This document shows, in pieces, positions 25,790 through 33,766 of a stretch of 64,000 bases of DNA. The position numbers and the translations under genes are program-made. The first letter of the stretch is position 1. Each line of letters begins with the position of its first letter. The notes below the pieces were generated by a model that was given only the letters and a program-made list of their open reading frames with translations, ran no database searches and was not told where the DNA came from. The stretch is from Pseudomonas fluorescens Q2-87 (GTDB taxonomy: Bacteria; Pseudomonadota; Gammaproteobacteria; Pseudomonadales; Pseudomonadaceae): positions 3,538,556-3,602,555 of the forward strand of contig NZ_CM001558.1 in the NCBI RefSeq assembly GCF_000281895.1. The letters run 5' to 3'.

Positions 25790-26677
25790 ATGACTGATCG
25801 TTGGATGGAAGTCGAAGTTTTCACCCGGGTAGCGGAGTCGGGAAGCTTCTCCCGTGCGGCCCAGGAACTTGGTCTTTCACAGCCGTCGACCTCCCGCATC
25901 GTCACCGGATTGGAAAACCGTCTGGGCGTGAAGCTCTTGCTGCGCACGACGCGCAACGTGGCACTCACGGAAGCAGGCGCGGAATTTCTGGAACGGGCTC
26001 GCCAAGCGGCTGCGGACTTGGAGGACGCTGAAGATGCGGCGCGAGGAATTGATTCCCTGCGTGGCACCCTCCGCCTTGCGGTACCCATTGTGTACGGCAC
26101 CCTGGCGGTCATTCCCGCCTTGCCCGGGTTTCTCGAGCGTTACCCTGATCTGCGAGTCGAAATCACCATGCGAGATGAGCGCCAGAACCTGGTGGCGGCT
26201 GGAGTAGACATGGCAATCCGGATGGGCACGCTTGAAGACTCCACGTTCGGAGCCCGGCAAATTGCGTCAGTGGCGCGAATGTTGGTGGCGTCGCCTGCAT
26301 ACCTCGCCAGGAAAGGGGTGCCGAAAGTGCCTGAAGAACTGGCGTCTCACGACGCACTTCTGCACGAACAAAGCTTTCCAGAGAAAAGCGCATTGAAACT
26401 GTTCAAGGCTGGCACGGAGCAAGTCGTGACGTTGCGGGGAAGGGTCAAGATCGATGCAGCGCCAGGCATTCTGGCGGCTGCAACGGCCGGTCTGGGTATC
26501 GCCAATGTGACCACTATCATGTCAGCACAAGGACTACACGACGGCAGCCTCGTTCAACTGCTGCCCGACTATGAGCTGGAGCCATTGAAGGCATTTGCCG
26601 TATTTCCGTCGGGCCCCAAGCCTTCGGCCAAGGTGCGGGCACTGGTAGCCCACCTTATCGCGGTATTAGGCGCCTAG
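25790..26677 (+). CDS. LysR-family regulator beside GST
   Basis: A 295-residue LysR protein of the CrgA/DsdC-like branch. Winged HTH at 5-65 (SGSFSRAAQELGLSQPSTSRIV), effector-binding domain from about 90. Its start lies 103 bp from the divergent GST. The spacer contains AT-rich DNA and a CTGTCG/CGGCAG imperfect repeat at about 25758-25771 that could be its site. Effector unknown. Confidence 0.88.
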   Translation: MTDRWMEVEVFTRVAESGSFSRAAQELGLSQPSTSRIVTGLENRLGVKLLLRTTRNVALTEAGAEFLERARQAAADLEDAEDAARGIDSLRGTLRLAVPIVYGTLAVIPALPGFLERYPDLRVEITMRDERQNLVAAGVDMAIRMGTLEDSTFGARQIASVARMLVASPAYLARKGVPKVPEELASHDALLHEQSFPEKSALKLFKAGTEQVVTLRGRVKIDAAPGILAAATAGLGIANVTTIMSAQGLHDGSLVQLLPDYELEPLKAFAVFPSGPKPSAKVRALVAHLIAVLGA

Positions 26678-26795
26678 CGTACTGAGTTTCAACTCCCAGG
26701 AGGAACTGGGATTGAAAGCGGCTAGCCTGGGTTTTGACATACCCTGGCCAAAAGGCGCTATACCCGCAGATCGATGTGTTCCTGAAAACCATTTT

Positions 26796-27221
26796 TCAGG
26801 CAGGGTCTGCTTTGCCCGCCTTTTTTGCTTCATCAAAGGCACGCCGCGCATCGATGATAAGGGGCCAGTGCTCCCTGATCCAACCCGTGAAACCTTCCAG
26901 CGCTGGCAACAGGTCCCGGCCCATGTCGGTCAGCTCGTACTCGACGCGAGGTGGCACTTCTGCAAAGCAGTGACGGATGAGAAAACCGTCCCGCTCGAGG
27001 TTTCTGAGCGTCACCGTCAACATTCGCTGGGTGATGCCTTCGATACCGTTGCGGATCGCCGAGAACCGCAGCCGGTGGCCAGGAACGATCGCCAGCAGCA
27101 ACAACGTAAGGATCGTCCATTTGTCGCCAAGCCGGGTTAGCACGTCGTGTGGCGCGCACGGCTTGAGGCGTGGCCCTAGCGCCGTTTCCTCGTAATTGCG
27201 ACCGTGCAAGGTGCTGGCCAT
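26796..27221 (-). CDS. HxlR-family transcriptional regulator
   Basis: A 141-residue winged-helix protein. The HxlR pattern is clear: DVLTRLGDKWTILTLLLL, RFSAIRNGIEGITQRMLTVTLRNLERDGFL and EVPPRVEYELTDMGRDLLPAL (quoted in parts). A single Cys22 (PCAPHD) sits at the place where redox- and electrophile-sensing HxlR proteins such as YodB and HypR carry their sensing Cys. It is divergent from a GST, with overlapping palindromes between, which suggests control of the GST by a reactive electrophile. Confidence 0.88.
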   Translation of the reverse strand: MASTLHGRNYEETALGPRLKPCAPHDVLTRLGDKWTILTLLLLAIVPGHRLRFSAIRNGIEGITQRMLTVTLRNLERDGFLIRHCFAEVPPRVEYELTDMGRDLLPALEGFTGWIREHWPLIIDARRAFDEAKKAGKADPA

Positions 27222-27234
27222 TAGTACCCTCCGT

Positions 27235-27258
27235 GTGCCCTGGGCACAGAATTGTGCC
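27235..27258. promoter_or_regulatory. Overlapping palindromes between hxlR-type gene and GST
   Basis: GTGCCC-T-GGGCAC (27235-27247) and GGCACA-N4-TGTGCC (27243-27258) overlap just 14 bases upstream of the HxlR-type start. Both are perfect inverted repeats and could be alternative or cooperative operator halves for the adjacent dimeric regulator. Confidence 0.5.
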
Positions 27259-27323
27259 GTCTAGCGAATGCGATTTTGACAGTATACATTCGTAACCATC
27301 AGGTCTAGAGAGGGTTGGAAATT

Positions 27324-27935
27324 ATGCTGCTTTACCAGTTTCGCAAGGGTACCAATCCCCGCCGCGTCATCATTTACCTGGCAGAAAAAGGTATTGATAT
27401 CCCACGCTACGAGCTTGATTACGAGAACGGCGAACATCGCACTGCCCGTTACCTCAATATCAACCCAGCGGGCCGGGCCCCGACCTTGGTCACCGATTCT
27501 GGACTCGCCATTACAGACTCAGGGGCAATCGTCGAGTATCTGGAGGAGCTTCATCCCGACCACCCAATGATCGGCACCGACCCGCTGACACGGGCCCGGG
27601 TGCGGTCGCTTGAACGGCTCGGCAGTGAGTTGGTAGCACGCGGCCAGTTGTGGCTATGGAATCGGACTGGCGCCTTCCCCGCAAAGGAGAGCGCGCCCTC
27701 CCCGGAGATGGCTGAGCGCATGCATCGTTATGTGACGGAACTGCTCGATGTGCTGGAAAAAGAGATCGGCGACCAGTCTTTTCTCGCCGGTCCGGAGCCA
27801 ACGATCGCGGACTGTACGACGTTCACCATTTTCCAGACCGCCCGTGAGCGGTTCGACCTGCCGTTGGGTAATGAACATCCCCGTCTCGACGCCTGGTACG
27901 CACGCTTCAGGGCTCGTCCTAGCGCAGCGTATTAA
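27324..27935 (+). CDS. Glutathione S-transferase
   Basis: A 203-residue GST: thioredoxin fold with YQFRKGTNPRRVIIYLAEKG, cis-Pro segment INPAGRAPTLVTDSG, and ITDSGAIVEYLEE for glutathione; C-terminal domain with FLAGPEPTIADCTTFTIF. ATG at 27324 is chosen; a TTG at 27315 is also in frame. It is divergent from the HxlR gene and followed 35 bp later by a small membrane protein gene. It is only distantly similar to the GST at 25 kb. Confidence 0.88.
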   Translation: MLLYQFRKGTNPRRVIIYLAEKGIDIPRYELDYENGEHRTARYLNINPAGRAPTLVTDSGLAITDSGAIVEYLEELHPDHPMIGTDPLTRARVRSLERLGSELVARGQLWLWNRTGAFPAKESAPSPEMAERMHRYVTELLDVLEKEIGDQSFLAGPEPTIADCTTFTIFQTARERFDLPLGNEHPRLDAWYARFRARPSAAY

Positions 27936-27970
27936 TCACCCTTGATTCGAATCAGCTCTCTGGAGTTTTC

Positions 27971-28201
27971 ATGGCACGACCGTATCAATCTGGCCGCCTG
28001 ACGTTCGCGGTGTTGGTGTTCATCGCTGTCTATCCGCTGGTGACAGCGTTGAGTTATCTGATGCAGGCGGCGGCCGCCCACTGGCCAATTTGGCAGCGAC
28101 ACCTGGTGGTCGTGCCGATCGTCGTGCTCGCAATGGTGTTTGCGATCATTCCGGCTATTCAGGCGCTGCTGGTCCGCTTAAAAAATGCGAAATCTTTGTA
28201 A
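27971..28201 (+). CDS. Small membrane protein with two transmembrane segments
   Basis: A 76-residue protein with two hydrophobic helices (about 10-32 and 44-68) separated by AAHWPIWQRH, and a basic C-terminus. Similar small proteins occur beside ABM-domain or redox genes, but the function is unknown. It follows the GST by 35 bp and is probably in the same transcript. The N-terminus is MARPYQSGRLTFAVLVFIAV. Confidence 0.7.
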   Translation: MARPYQSGRLTFAVLVFIAVYPLVTALSYLMQAAAAHWPIWQRHLVVVPIVVLAMVFAIIPAIQALLVRLKNAKSL

Positions 28202-28262
28202 AGCTGAAGGACTCGCACCGCGCCAGCAAAGCCGCCCTCCTCGGCCTGACCAAAAGCCAAAC

Positions 28263-29177
28263 TCAGAGCGACAGCGCCATGAAATACTTCTGTAGAAATT
28301 CGACGCACGCTCGCAGCTTGGCGGAATGGGCCAGCCGTGTGGGATAGACGGCCCAGACATTGGCATTCTGATGGTAGTCGGGCAACAGCTGCACCAGTTT
28401 TCCCTGTTCCAGCAGGGGCTTCGCATCCCACATCGAGCGTAGCAATATGCCCCGACCGTCCAGCGCCCATTGCAGGACGATCTCCCCACTGTTAGATGAA
28501 AGAGGGCCTTTCACTTTGACACTTCGCTGAGCGCCTTCGTGTTCCAGCACCCATAAGCCAAAGGCATTGTCGCGTTCCTTGAGGACCAGGCAGTCGTGCA
28601 GTTCCAGGTCGCTGAGCTGCTGGGGAATCCCCCGGCGCTCAAGGTAGCTTGGCGCCGCGCATAATATGCGTCGGTTACGGACCAACTGGCGCCCGATGTG
28701 CTGCTTGGGAATATCATCACCCACGCGGATTTCCAGGTCGAACCCTTCGCTAACGATGTCCACCACACGATCAAACAGGTCCAAGCGTATTTCCAACTCG
28801 GGATAGCGCTCGGCGAGCATTGAAAGCGCCGGGGCCACATGGTTTCGACCGAAACCGAAGCTGCTGCACATGTGTAATCGACCGCGGGGAATTTCATGGG
28901 CATCAACCAGCTCGTCGGCCATGTGCTGGAAGTCTTCCAGAATGCGTATTGCCCAAGCTCTCACACGCTCACCGTCTTCGGTCAAGGTCACTCGGCGGCT
29001 AGTGCGGTGCAGCAGGCGAGTGCCCAGCGTGCTTTCGAGAATCTGGATGCGCTTGCTCACGTAGGCTGCCGACAATCCCAGATCATCGGCGGCGGTGGCA
29101 AAACCGGACTTGCGAATCACCGTGAGGAACACTCGTAGATCTTCGGGAAGAGGCGTCGAACCTTTGATATTGATCAT
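28263..29177 (-). CDS. LysR-family regulator next to dctA
   Basis: A 304-residue LysR protein with the winged HTH at about 12-70 (SGFATAADDLGLSAAYVSKRIQ, quoted in part) and a type 2 effector domain. Overall it resembles the DmlR group, activators of organic-acid metabolism. It lies 77 bp downstream of dctA on the same strand, unlike most LysR genes, which are divergent from their target. A regulatory link to dctA and the dehalogenase is plausible but not shown. Confidence 0.85.
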   Translation of the reverse strand: MINIKGSTPLPEDLRVFLTVIRKSGFATAADDLGLSAAYVSKRIQILESTLGTRLLHRTSRRVTLTEDGERVRAWAIRILEDFQHMADELVDAHEIPRGRLHMCSSFGFGRNHVAPALSMLAERYPELEIRLDLFDRVVDIVSEGFDLEIRVGDDIPKQHIGRQLVRNRRILCAAPSYLERRGIPQQLSDLELHDCLVLKERDNAFGLWVLEHEGAQRSVKVKGPLSSNSGEIVLQWALDGRGILLRSMWDAKPLLEQGKLVQLLPDYHQNANVWAVYPTRLAHSAKLRACVEFLQKYFMALSL

Positions 29178-29254
29178 TAGCGAAAGAGGTCGGTGTGTGG
29201 TCAGTCAGGATAACACTGCATGAACGGGCCCTATCCACCGTTCGCTCATGATTG

Positions 29255-30559
29255 TCACTCTGCTGCCGCTGGCTTCGGCCGACCGATCATCGACTGCTTT
29301 CCACTCTTTATTGCAACTGGCGCCAGCTGGGTGCGGTCTAGCTGGCCTTCCCAGGCGGCCACTACCAGGGTTGCCACGGCATTGCCGATGATGTTGGTCA
29401 ACGAGCGGCACTCAGCCATGAAACGGTCCACGCCCAAAATCAACACCATCGCCGCCACGGGCACCGTGGGCACCACAGCCAGGCTGGCGGCTAAAGCTAC
29501 AAAGCCTGCGCCGACCACCGCACCTGCCCCTTTGGACGTCAGCATCGCCACGGCCAACAGGGTGAACTGTTGCTCCAGTGTCAATTCGATATTGGTGGCT
29601 TGGGCCAAAAACAGCACGGCCAACGTCATATAAATATTGGTGCCGTCCAGGTTGAAGGTGTAGCCGGTCGGTACCACGATACCCACGACCCCCTTCGAGG
29701 CCCCCAAGCTTTCCAGCTTCTGGATCAGTTGCGGCAAGGCCGACTCCGAGGAACTGGTTCCCAGCACGATCATCAGCTCGGCCTTGATATAGCTGAGGAG
29801 CTTGAAAATGTTAACGCCGGCGTAACGTGCAATACCGCCTAGAACCACGACGACAAAAAACAGGCCGGTGACGTAGAAAGTCCCTACTAACTTGAGCAGA
29901 GGCAGCAATGAACCCAGGCCATACTTGCCGATAGTGAACGCAATGGCGCCAAAGGCCCCAATAGGAGCTACACGGCTGATCATGCCCACGATCCGGAAGA
30001 AAACCTCACTGGCTTGGTTTACCAGGCCTGCGAGTGGACGCGCCTTTTCACCGACAATCACCAGGCCAACACCGAACAGGATCGACACAAATAACACCGG
30101 CAATATCTCGCCCTTGGAGAACGCATCAAAAAAGGTCGAGGGGATCACATGCAGAAGAAAGCCAACGATGCCTTCGCCATGTTCGGCCTGGCCAACAAAA
30201 CCGGCGATTGCCGAGCTGTCGAGCGTCTTGACATCGATGTTGAAGCCCGCGCCAGGACGCATCAGATGCGCTGCGAGCAACCCGAGCACTAGCGCGATGG
30301 AAGACACCACTTCAAAGTACAACAGTGCCTTGCCACCGACCCGGCCCACCTGCTTGACGTCATGCATGCTGGTGATTCCCGAGACCACGGTGCAAAAGAT
30401 AATTGGCCCGATGATCATCTTGATCAGCTTGATAAAGCCGTCACCCAACGGCTTCAAGTCGACGCCAAGCGACGGCCAGTAGTTACCGATCAATATGCCC
30501 AGGCAGATGGCGATGACGACTTGTACATAGAGTGTTCCCAGCAGCTTTTTGATTGTCAT
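29255..30559 (-). CDS. dctA: DctA C4-dicarboxylate/proton symporter
   Basis: A 434-residue DAACS-family carrier. Substrate-site signatures are present: the serine-rich re-entrant loop [12 protein letters not shown] and the TM7 motif [12 protein letters not shown] (preceded by VPTGYTF). It imports succinate, fumarate, malate and some monocarboxylates. The start is ATG at 30559 ([14 protein letters not shown]), with GGGGA upstream; a TTG 15 bases earlier is in frame but unlikely. The A-rich stretch between ribosome-binding site and ATG is a CA motif. It lies 86 bp after the dehalogenase gene on the same strand. This is possibly not the only dctA of the genome. Confidence 0.92.
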   Translation of the reverse strand: MTIKKLLGTLYVQVVIAICLGILIGNYWPSLGVDLKPLGDGFIKLIKMIIGPIIFCTVVSGITSMHDVKQVGRVGGKALLYFEVVSSIALVLGLLAAHLMRPGAGFNIDVKTLDSSAIAGFVGQAEHGEGIVGFLLHVIPSTFFDAFSKGEILPVLFVSILFGVGLVIVGEKARPLAGLVNQASEVFFRIVGMISRVAPIGAFGAIAFTIGKYGLGSLLPLLKLVGTFYVTGLFFVVVVLGGIARYAGVNIFKLLSYIKAELMIVLGTSSSESALPQLIQKLESLGASKGVVGIVVPTGYTFNLDGTNIYMTLAVLFLAQATNIELTLEQQFTLLAVAMLTSKGAGAVVGAGFVALAASLAVVPTVPVAAMVLILGVDRFMAECRSLTNIIGNAVATLVVAAWEGQLDRTQLAPVAIKSGKQSMIGRPKPAAAE

Positions 30560-30566
30560 TGTTATT
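30559..30566 (-). promoter_or_regulatory. CA motif at the dctA start
   Basis: On the minus strand AATAACAA directly precedes and includes the A of the start codon. It matches AANAANAA, the Hfq/Crc recognition pattern, and would let catabolite repression block DctA translation. Confidence 0.5.
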
Positions 30567-30600
30567 ATCCCCAAGCTTTTTCGGGTCGAGACCAGGCGCT

Positions 30601-30622
30601 CGCAGGCAACGATGTGCCTGCG
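30601..30622. promoter_or_regulatory. Stem-loop between dehalogenase gene and dctA
   Basis: CGCAGGCA and TGCCTGCG are perfect 8-bp arms with a 6-bp spacer, 41 bp upstream of the dctA start and 23 bp after the dehalogenase stop. No T-run follows. It could be an operator, an attenuator or a processing site. Confidence 0.45.
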
Positions 30623-30645
30623 ATTCGATGCCTGTCGATTCAGGG

Positions 30646-31530
30646 TTAGAGCAGGTCTGCGAAGAAGTCCTGCACGGCTTCGAGCAGAAGTTCAGGCGCT
30701 TGCTCTGCGAGGTAGTGGCCGGCTGGCAGCGCTGTGCCGCGAACATCGGTGGCGACCTTTTGCCATTCCTTCAAGGGATCGAAGCAACGGCCGACTGTGC
30801 CCTCGGCTCCCCACAGGGCGAGCAGCGGCATGTCGAGACGATGCCCGGCTGTGAGATCAGCTCGGTCGTGCTCCAGATCGAGACTTGCAGCTGCGCGGTA
30901 ATCTTCACAAATGCCTCGGGCGCTACCGGGCAGTTGCAAGCAACGCAGATACTCGGCGAATGCCTCCTCGGTAAACGGTGTGAGGCCCGCGCTGCGGCTA
31001 CCCATCACACTGCGCAGGTACTGCTCGGGATTGGCCTCGATGAGGCTTTCGGGCAGCGGCGCCGGTCGAATAAGAAAGAACCAATGCCAGTACGCACGCG
31101 CGAAGGCCTCATCGGTTTGCGCGTACATCGCCAGCGTTGGCGCAATGTCCAGCAGCGCCATGCGCTGCACCGCGTGCGGATGGTCCAAGGCCAAGCGATG
31201 GGCGACGCGTGCGCCCCGGTCGTGGGCCAGCACGCTGAAGCGGTCGAAGCCAAGAGACCCCATCAGTTCGATGTTATCCATGGCCATCGTTCGCTTGGAG
31301 TAATTGCGGTGCTCGGCATCGGCAGGGGGCCGGCTGCTGTCGCCATAGCCACGAAGGTCGGCAGCGACCACGGTGAAATGCTCCGCCAGCCGAGGGGCAA
31401 CCTTGTGCCAGATAACGTGGGTCTGAGGGTGTCCGTGCAAGAGCAGGAGCCCCGGCCCCGTGCCACCCATGCGATAGCTTATGTCCACACCGTTGACATG
31501 ACGTTTTTGTTTTTGGAATCCGGCGAACAT
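30646..31530 (-). CDS. Fluoroacetate/haloacetate dehalogenase-type alpha/beta hydrolase
   Basis: A 294-residue alpha/beta hydrolase. Residues match those established for fluoroacetate dehalogenase: nucleophile Asp104, carboxylate-binding Arg105 and Arg108 ([11 protein letters not shown]), Asp128, halide-site His149, Trp150 and Tyr211, and His272. The offset to the well-studied Rhodopseudomonas enzyme (Asp110, Arg111, Arg114, Asp134, His155, Trp156, Tyr219, His280) is constant within each half, which makes chance unlikely. Reaction: haloacetate plus water to glycolate plus halide. Epoxide hydrolases share the fold but lack the Arg pair and the His-Trp-Tyr set. dctA follows, which may import the substrate or an acid product. 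Confidence 0.88.
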   Translation of the reverse strand: MFAGFQKQKRHVNGVDISYRMGGTGPGLLLLHGHPQTHVIWHKVAPRLAEHFTVVAADLRGYGDSSRPPADAEHRNYSKRTMAMDNIELMGSLGFDRFSVLAHDRGARVAHRLALDHPHAVQRMALLDIAPTLAMYAQTDEAFARAYWHWFFLIRPAPLPESLIEANPEQYLRSVMGSRSAGLTPFTEEAFAEYLRCLQLPGSARGICEDYRAAASLDLEHDRADLTAGHRLDMPLLALWGAEGTVGRCFDPLKEWQKVATDVRGTALPAGHYLAEQAPELLLEAVQDFFADLL

Positions 31531-31780
31531 GATTCGACTCCTTGAGGAATAGCTTGAATCCTGAGATCAACCGGCCTGTGGAGCAATAGTCCAAGCGTGT
31601 AGAGAACGTTCATGAAGTGTGTTGCAGCTCGCAGGTAGCCATGAGCTTGCTCACTTCGCTCGCGGCATAGCGCCCTCCTCCAACAGCGGCTATCTTAAGC
31701 CCTGACGGCCGTGGCTCGTCGCACCTATAACAAGAACGCCGTGCCCGCCCTCGCAAGCGGCACGCTACACGGAGCCTTCC

Positions 31781-33703
31781 ATGACTCGGCATAGCGCGCA
31801 GCCCCACCCGAGCGAACTCGCTGCCTTCGTCAACGAGCATTTCCCTGAGCGGCGAATCAGTCCGGACCGGATGATTGCCCAATCCTGGTATCGCAGCGTC
31901 ATAAAACATCGACTCGACCCCTCCTCGGCCGCCCGCCTGGACATTCTTTGTGCTGAAGATATCCGCCAACATCAGCAACGACACCAGCAGTATCTGGATA
32001 TTGCCAGCCAGGGCGTCAGTGGCTTGGCTCGGCGCGTGGTACCGGCTGGCTTCGCGGTGTTGCTCAGCGACGAACAGGGCATCACCCTCGATGCCCGTCT
32101 GCCAGACCAGCATGCGCCGTATGTCCGCTCGGGTTTGGTGGTCGGCGCTCGCTGGGACGAGTCCATCGCCGGTACCAACGGCATCGGCACCACATTGGCA
32201 GCGGCCGAGCCCTTGATCATCCATCGCGAGGAGCACTTCCTCACCTCCAATGCCCGCTTGAGCTGTTCCGTTGCGCCGATCTTCAACCCCCAGGGCCTGT
32301 TGCAGGGTTGCTTGAACGCGACTTGCCTGAACAGCGATGGGCCCAAGCAAAGCCAGTACCTGACCCTGCAACTGGTGATCCTGTATGCCCGCTTGATCGA
32401 GAACGCACACTTTCGCCAGAGCTACCGGGATCGACTGACCCTCTCGCTCAAGCCCATTGATGAGATTGCCGACCTCGCCAACGAGCAGCTATTGGCGCTG
32501 GACGACCATGGTCGGGTGATCGGTGCCAATCACGCAGCCTTTGTGGTCCATGACCGAGCCGGTAGCCCGAACCTGCTGGGCGGCCATATCGACCAATTGC
32601 TGCCCATGGGCGTCGACGAGTTACTGAGCCTGACCAATGGCGGCGCCCGCAGCCTGCGCCTGCGCGCTCGGCAGGACGAAGCGCTGCTGGACGTTGGCCT
32701 GCGCATCCCTTCGAGCCATCACCGCCTGGCGTCCGCACCGGCCAAGGCGCTGCGGCCCCGTCATCCCGATCTGGAACAACTGGCCGGGGATGACCCAACG
32801 CTACAACAAGCCGTGCGGCGCTTGCGCAAGGTGATCGACAAAGATATCGCCATCCTCATTACCGGTGAGACTGGCACTGGCAAAGAGGCCTTTGCACGGG
32901 CCATTCACCAAGCCAGTGCGCGCCAGGACGGGCCCTTCGTCGCGCTCAACTGCGCGGCCATTCCTGAGAGCCTGATCGAGAGCGAACTGTTCGGCTACCG
33001 TGGCGGTAGTTTTACCGGTGCCGAGAAAAAAGGCATGAAGGGCAAGCTGGAACTGGCCAATGGCGGCACGCTGTTTCTCGATGAGATCGGCGATATGCCG
33101 GCCCATCTGCAAACCCGTCTGCTGCGCGTACTGGCCGAGCGGGAGATCTCCCCCATCGGTGCCCCAACGCCGGTGGCGCTGGATATTCAGGTGATTTGCG
33201 CAACGCACCAGGATCTGCAAGGCATGCTGCGCGACAAGCATTTCCGTGAGGACTTGTTCTATCGCCTCAACGGCATGAACCTCAGCCTGCCGCCCCTGCG
33301 CGAGCGCAGTGACCGTGCACAACTGATCCAGCAGCTGCTCGACAGCCAACTCGAAGCCAGGGGTCTGCAGCTCACCGCCCAGGCCCGCCAATGCCTGCTG
33401 GACGCACCCTGGCCCGGCAATATCCGCCAACTGATCAATGCCCTGCGCTACGCGGTGGCACTGGCCGAAGACGGCGCCATCGATCTCGACTGCCTCCCCG
33501 CCGACCTACTGCTGAGCAACGCACATGCTCAGCCGGCTAGCCAGCTGGCGAGCAGCGAGCCCCCAGCGTCGAGTCTGCTGGCGATCTTGCGCCGACATCG
33601 GTGGAATATCAGTGCGGCCGCCGCAGAGTTGGGGGTCGCTCGCTCGACGCTCTATCGACAGATGAAAAAGCAGCGGTTGGTGCAACCCAACGACCGTCTT
33701 TAA
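31781..33703 (+). CDS. Sigma-54-dependent activator (AcoR-like)
   Basis: A 640-residue enhancer-binding protein with the AcoR N-terminal layout: RMIAQSWYRSV...LDP start, a GAF domain (about 70-210, with AGTNGIGTTLA), a PAS-like segment (about 220-310), an AAA+ domain with Walker A GETGTGKE at 362-369 and Walker B FLDEIGDMP, and a Fis-type HTH (NISAAAAELGVARSTLYRQM) near the end. The sigma-54 loop is GSFTGA (409-414), one residue away from GAFTGA at its second position. It converges on the aldehyde dehydrogenase and PQQ alcohol dehydrogenase operon, which has a sigma-54 promoter, and is its likely activator. Confidence 0.92.
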   Translation: MTRHSAQPHPSELAAFVNEHFPERRISPDRMIAQSWYRSVIKHRLDPSSAARLDILCAEDIRQHQQRHQQYLDIASQGVSGLARRVVPAGFAVLLSDEQGITLDARLPDQHAPYVRSGLVVGARWDESIAGTNGIGTTLAAAEPLIIHREEHFLTSNARLSCSVAPIFNPQGLLQGCLNATCLNSDGPKQSQYLTLQLVILYARLIENAHFRQSYRDRLTLSLKPIDEIADLANEQLLALDDHGRVIGANHAAFVVHDRAGSPNLLGGHIDQLLPMGVDELLSLTNGGARSLRLRARQDEALLDVGLRIPSSHHRLASAPAKALRPRHPDLEQLAGDDPTLQQAVRRLRKVIDKDIAILITGETGTGKEAFARAIHQASARQDGPFVALNCAAIPESLIESELFGYRGGSFTGAEKKGMKGKLELANGGTLFLDEIGDMPAHLQTRLLRVLAEREISPIGAPTPVALDIQVICATHQDLQGMLRDKHFREDLFYRLNGMNLSLPPLRERSDRAQLIQQLLDSQLEARGLQLTAQARQCLLDAPWPGNIRQLINALRYAVALAEDGAIDLDCLPADLLLSNAHAQPASQLASSEPPASSLLAILRRHRWNISAAAAELGVARSTLYRQMKKQRLVQPNDRL

Positions 33704-33712
33704 CCCCAGATA

Positions 33713-33750
33713 AAAAAACGCCCAGAGCGTAATCCGGCCTGGGCGTTTTT
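33713..33750. terminator. Bidirectional rho-independent terminator
   Basis: AAAAAACGCCCAG and CTGGGCGTTTTT form a stem whose flanks are A-rich on one side and T-rich on the other. It sits between the convergent activator gene and aldehyde dehydrogenase gene and can end both transcripts. Confidence 0.9.
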
Positions 33751-33766
33751 CATCGTGGTAGAGCTG

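Noticed and set aside
26774..26793. CCTGAAAA/TTTTCAGG hairpin after the HxlR gene as a terminator
   Set aside because: No T-run follows the stem on the minus strand; it was too weak to list as a feature.
30595..30625. Sigma-54 promoter upstream of dctA
   Set aside because: A GGCAC...TTGC-like match on the minus strand has 9 instead of 10 bases between GG and GC and lies inside a perfect hairpin.
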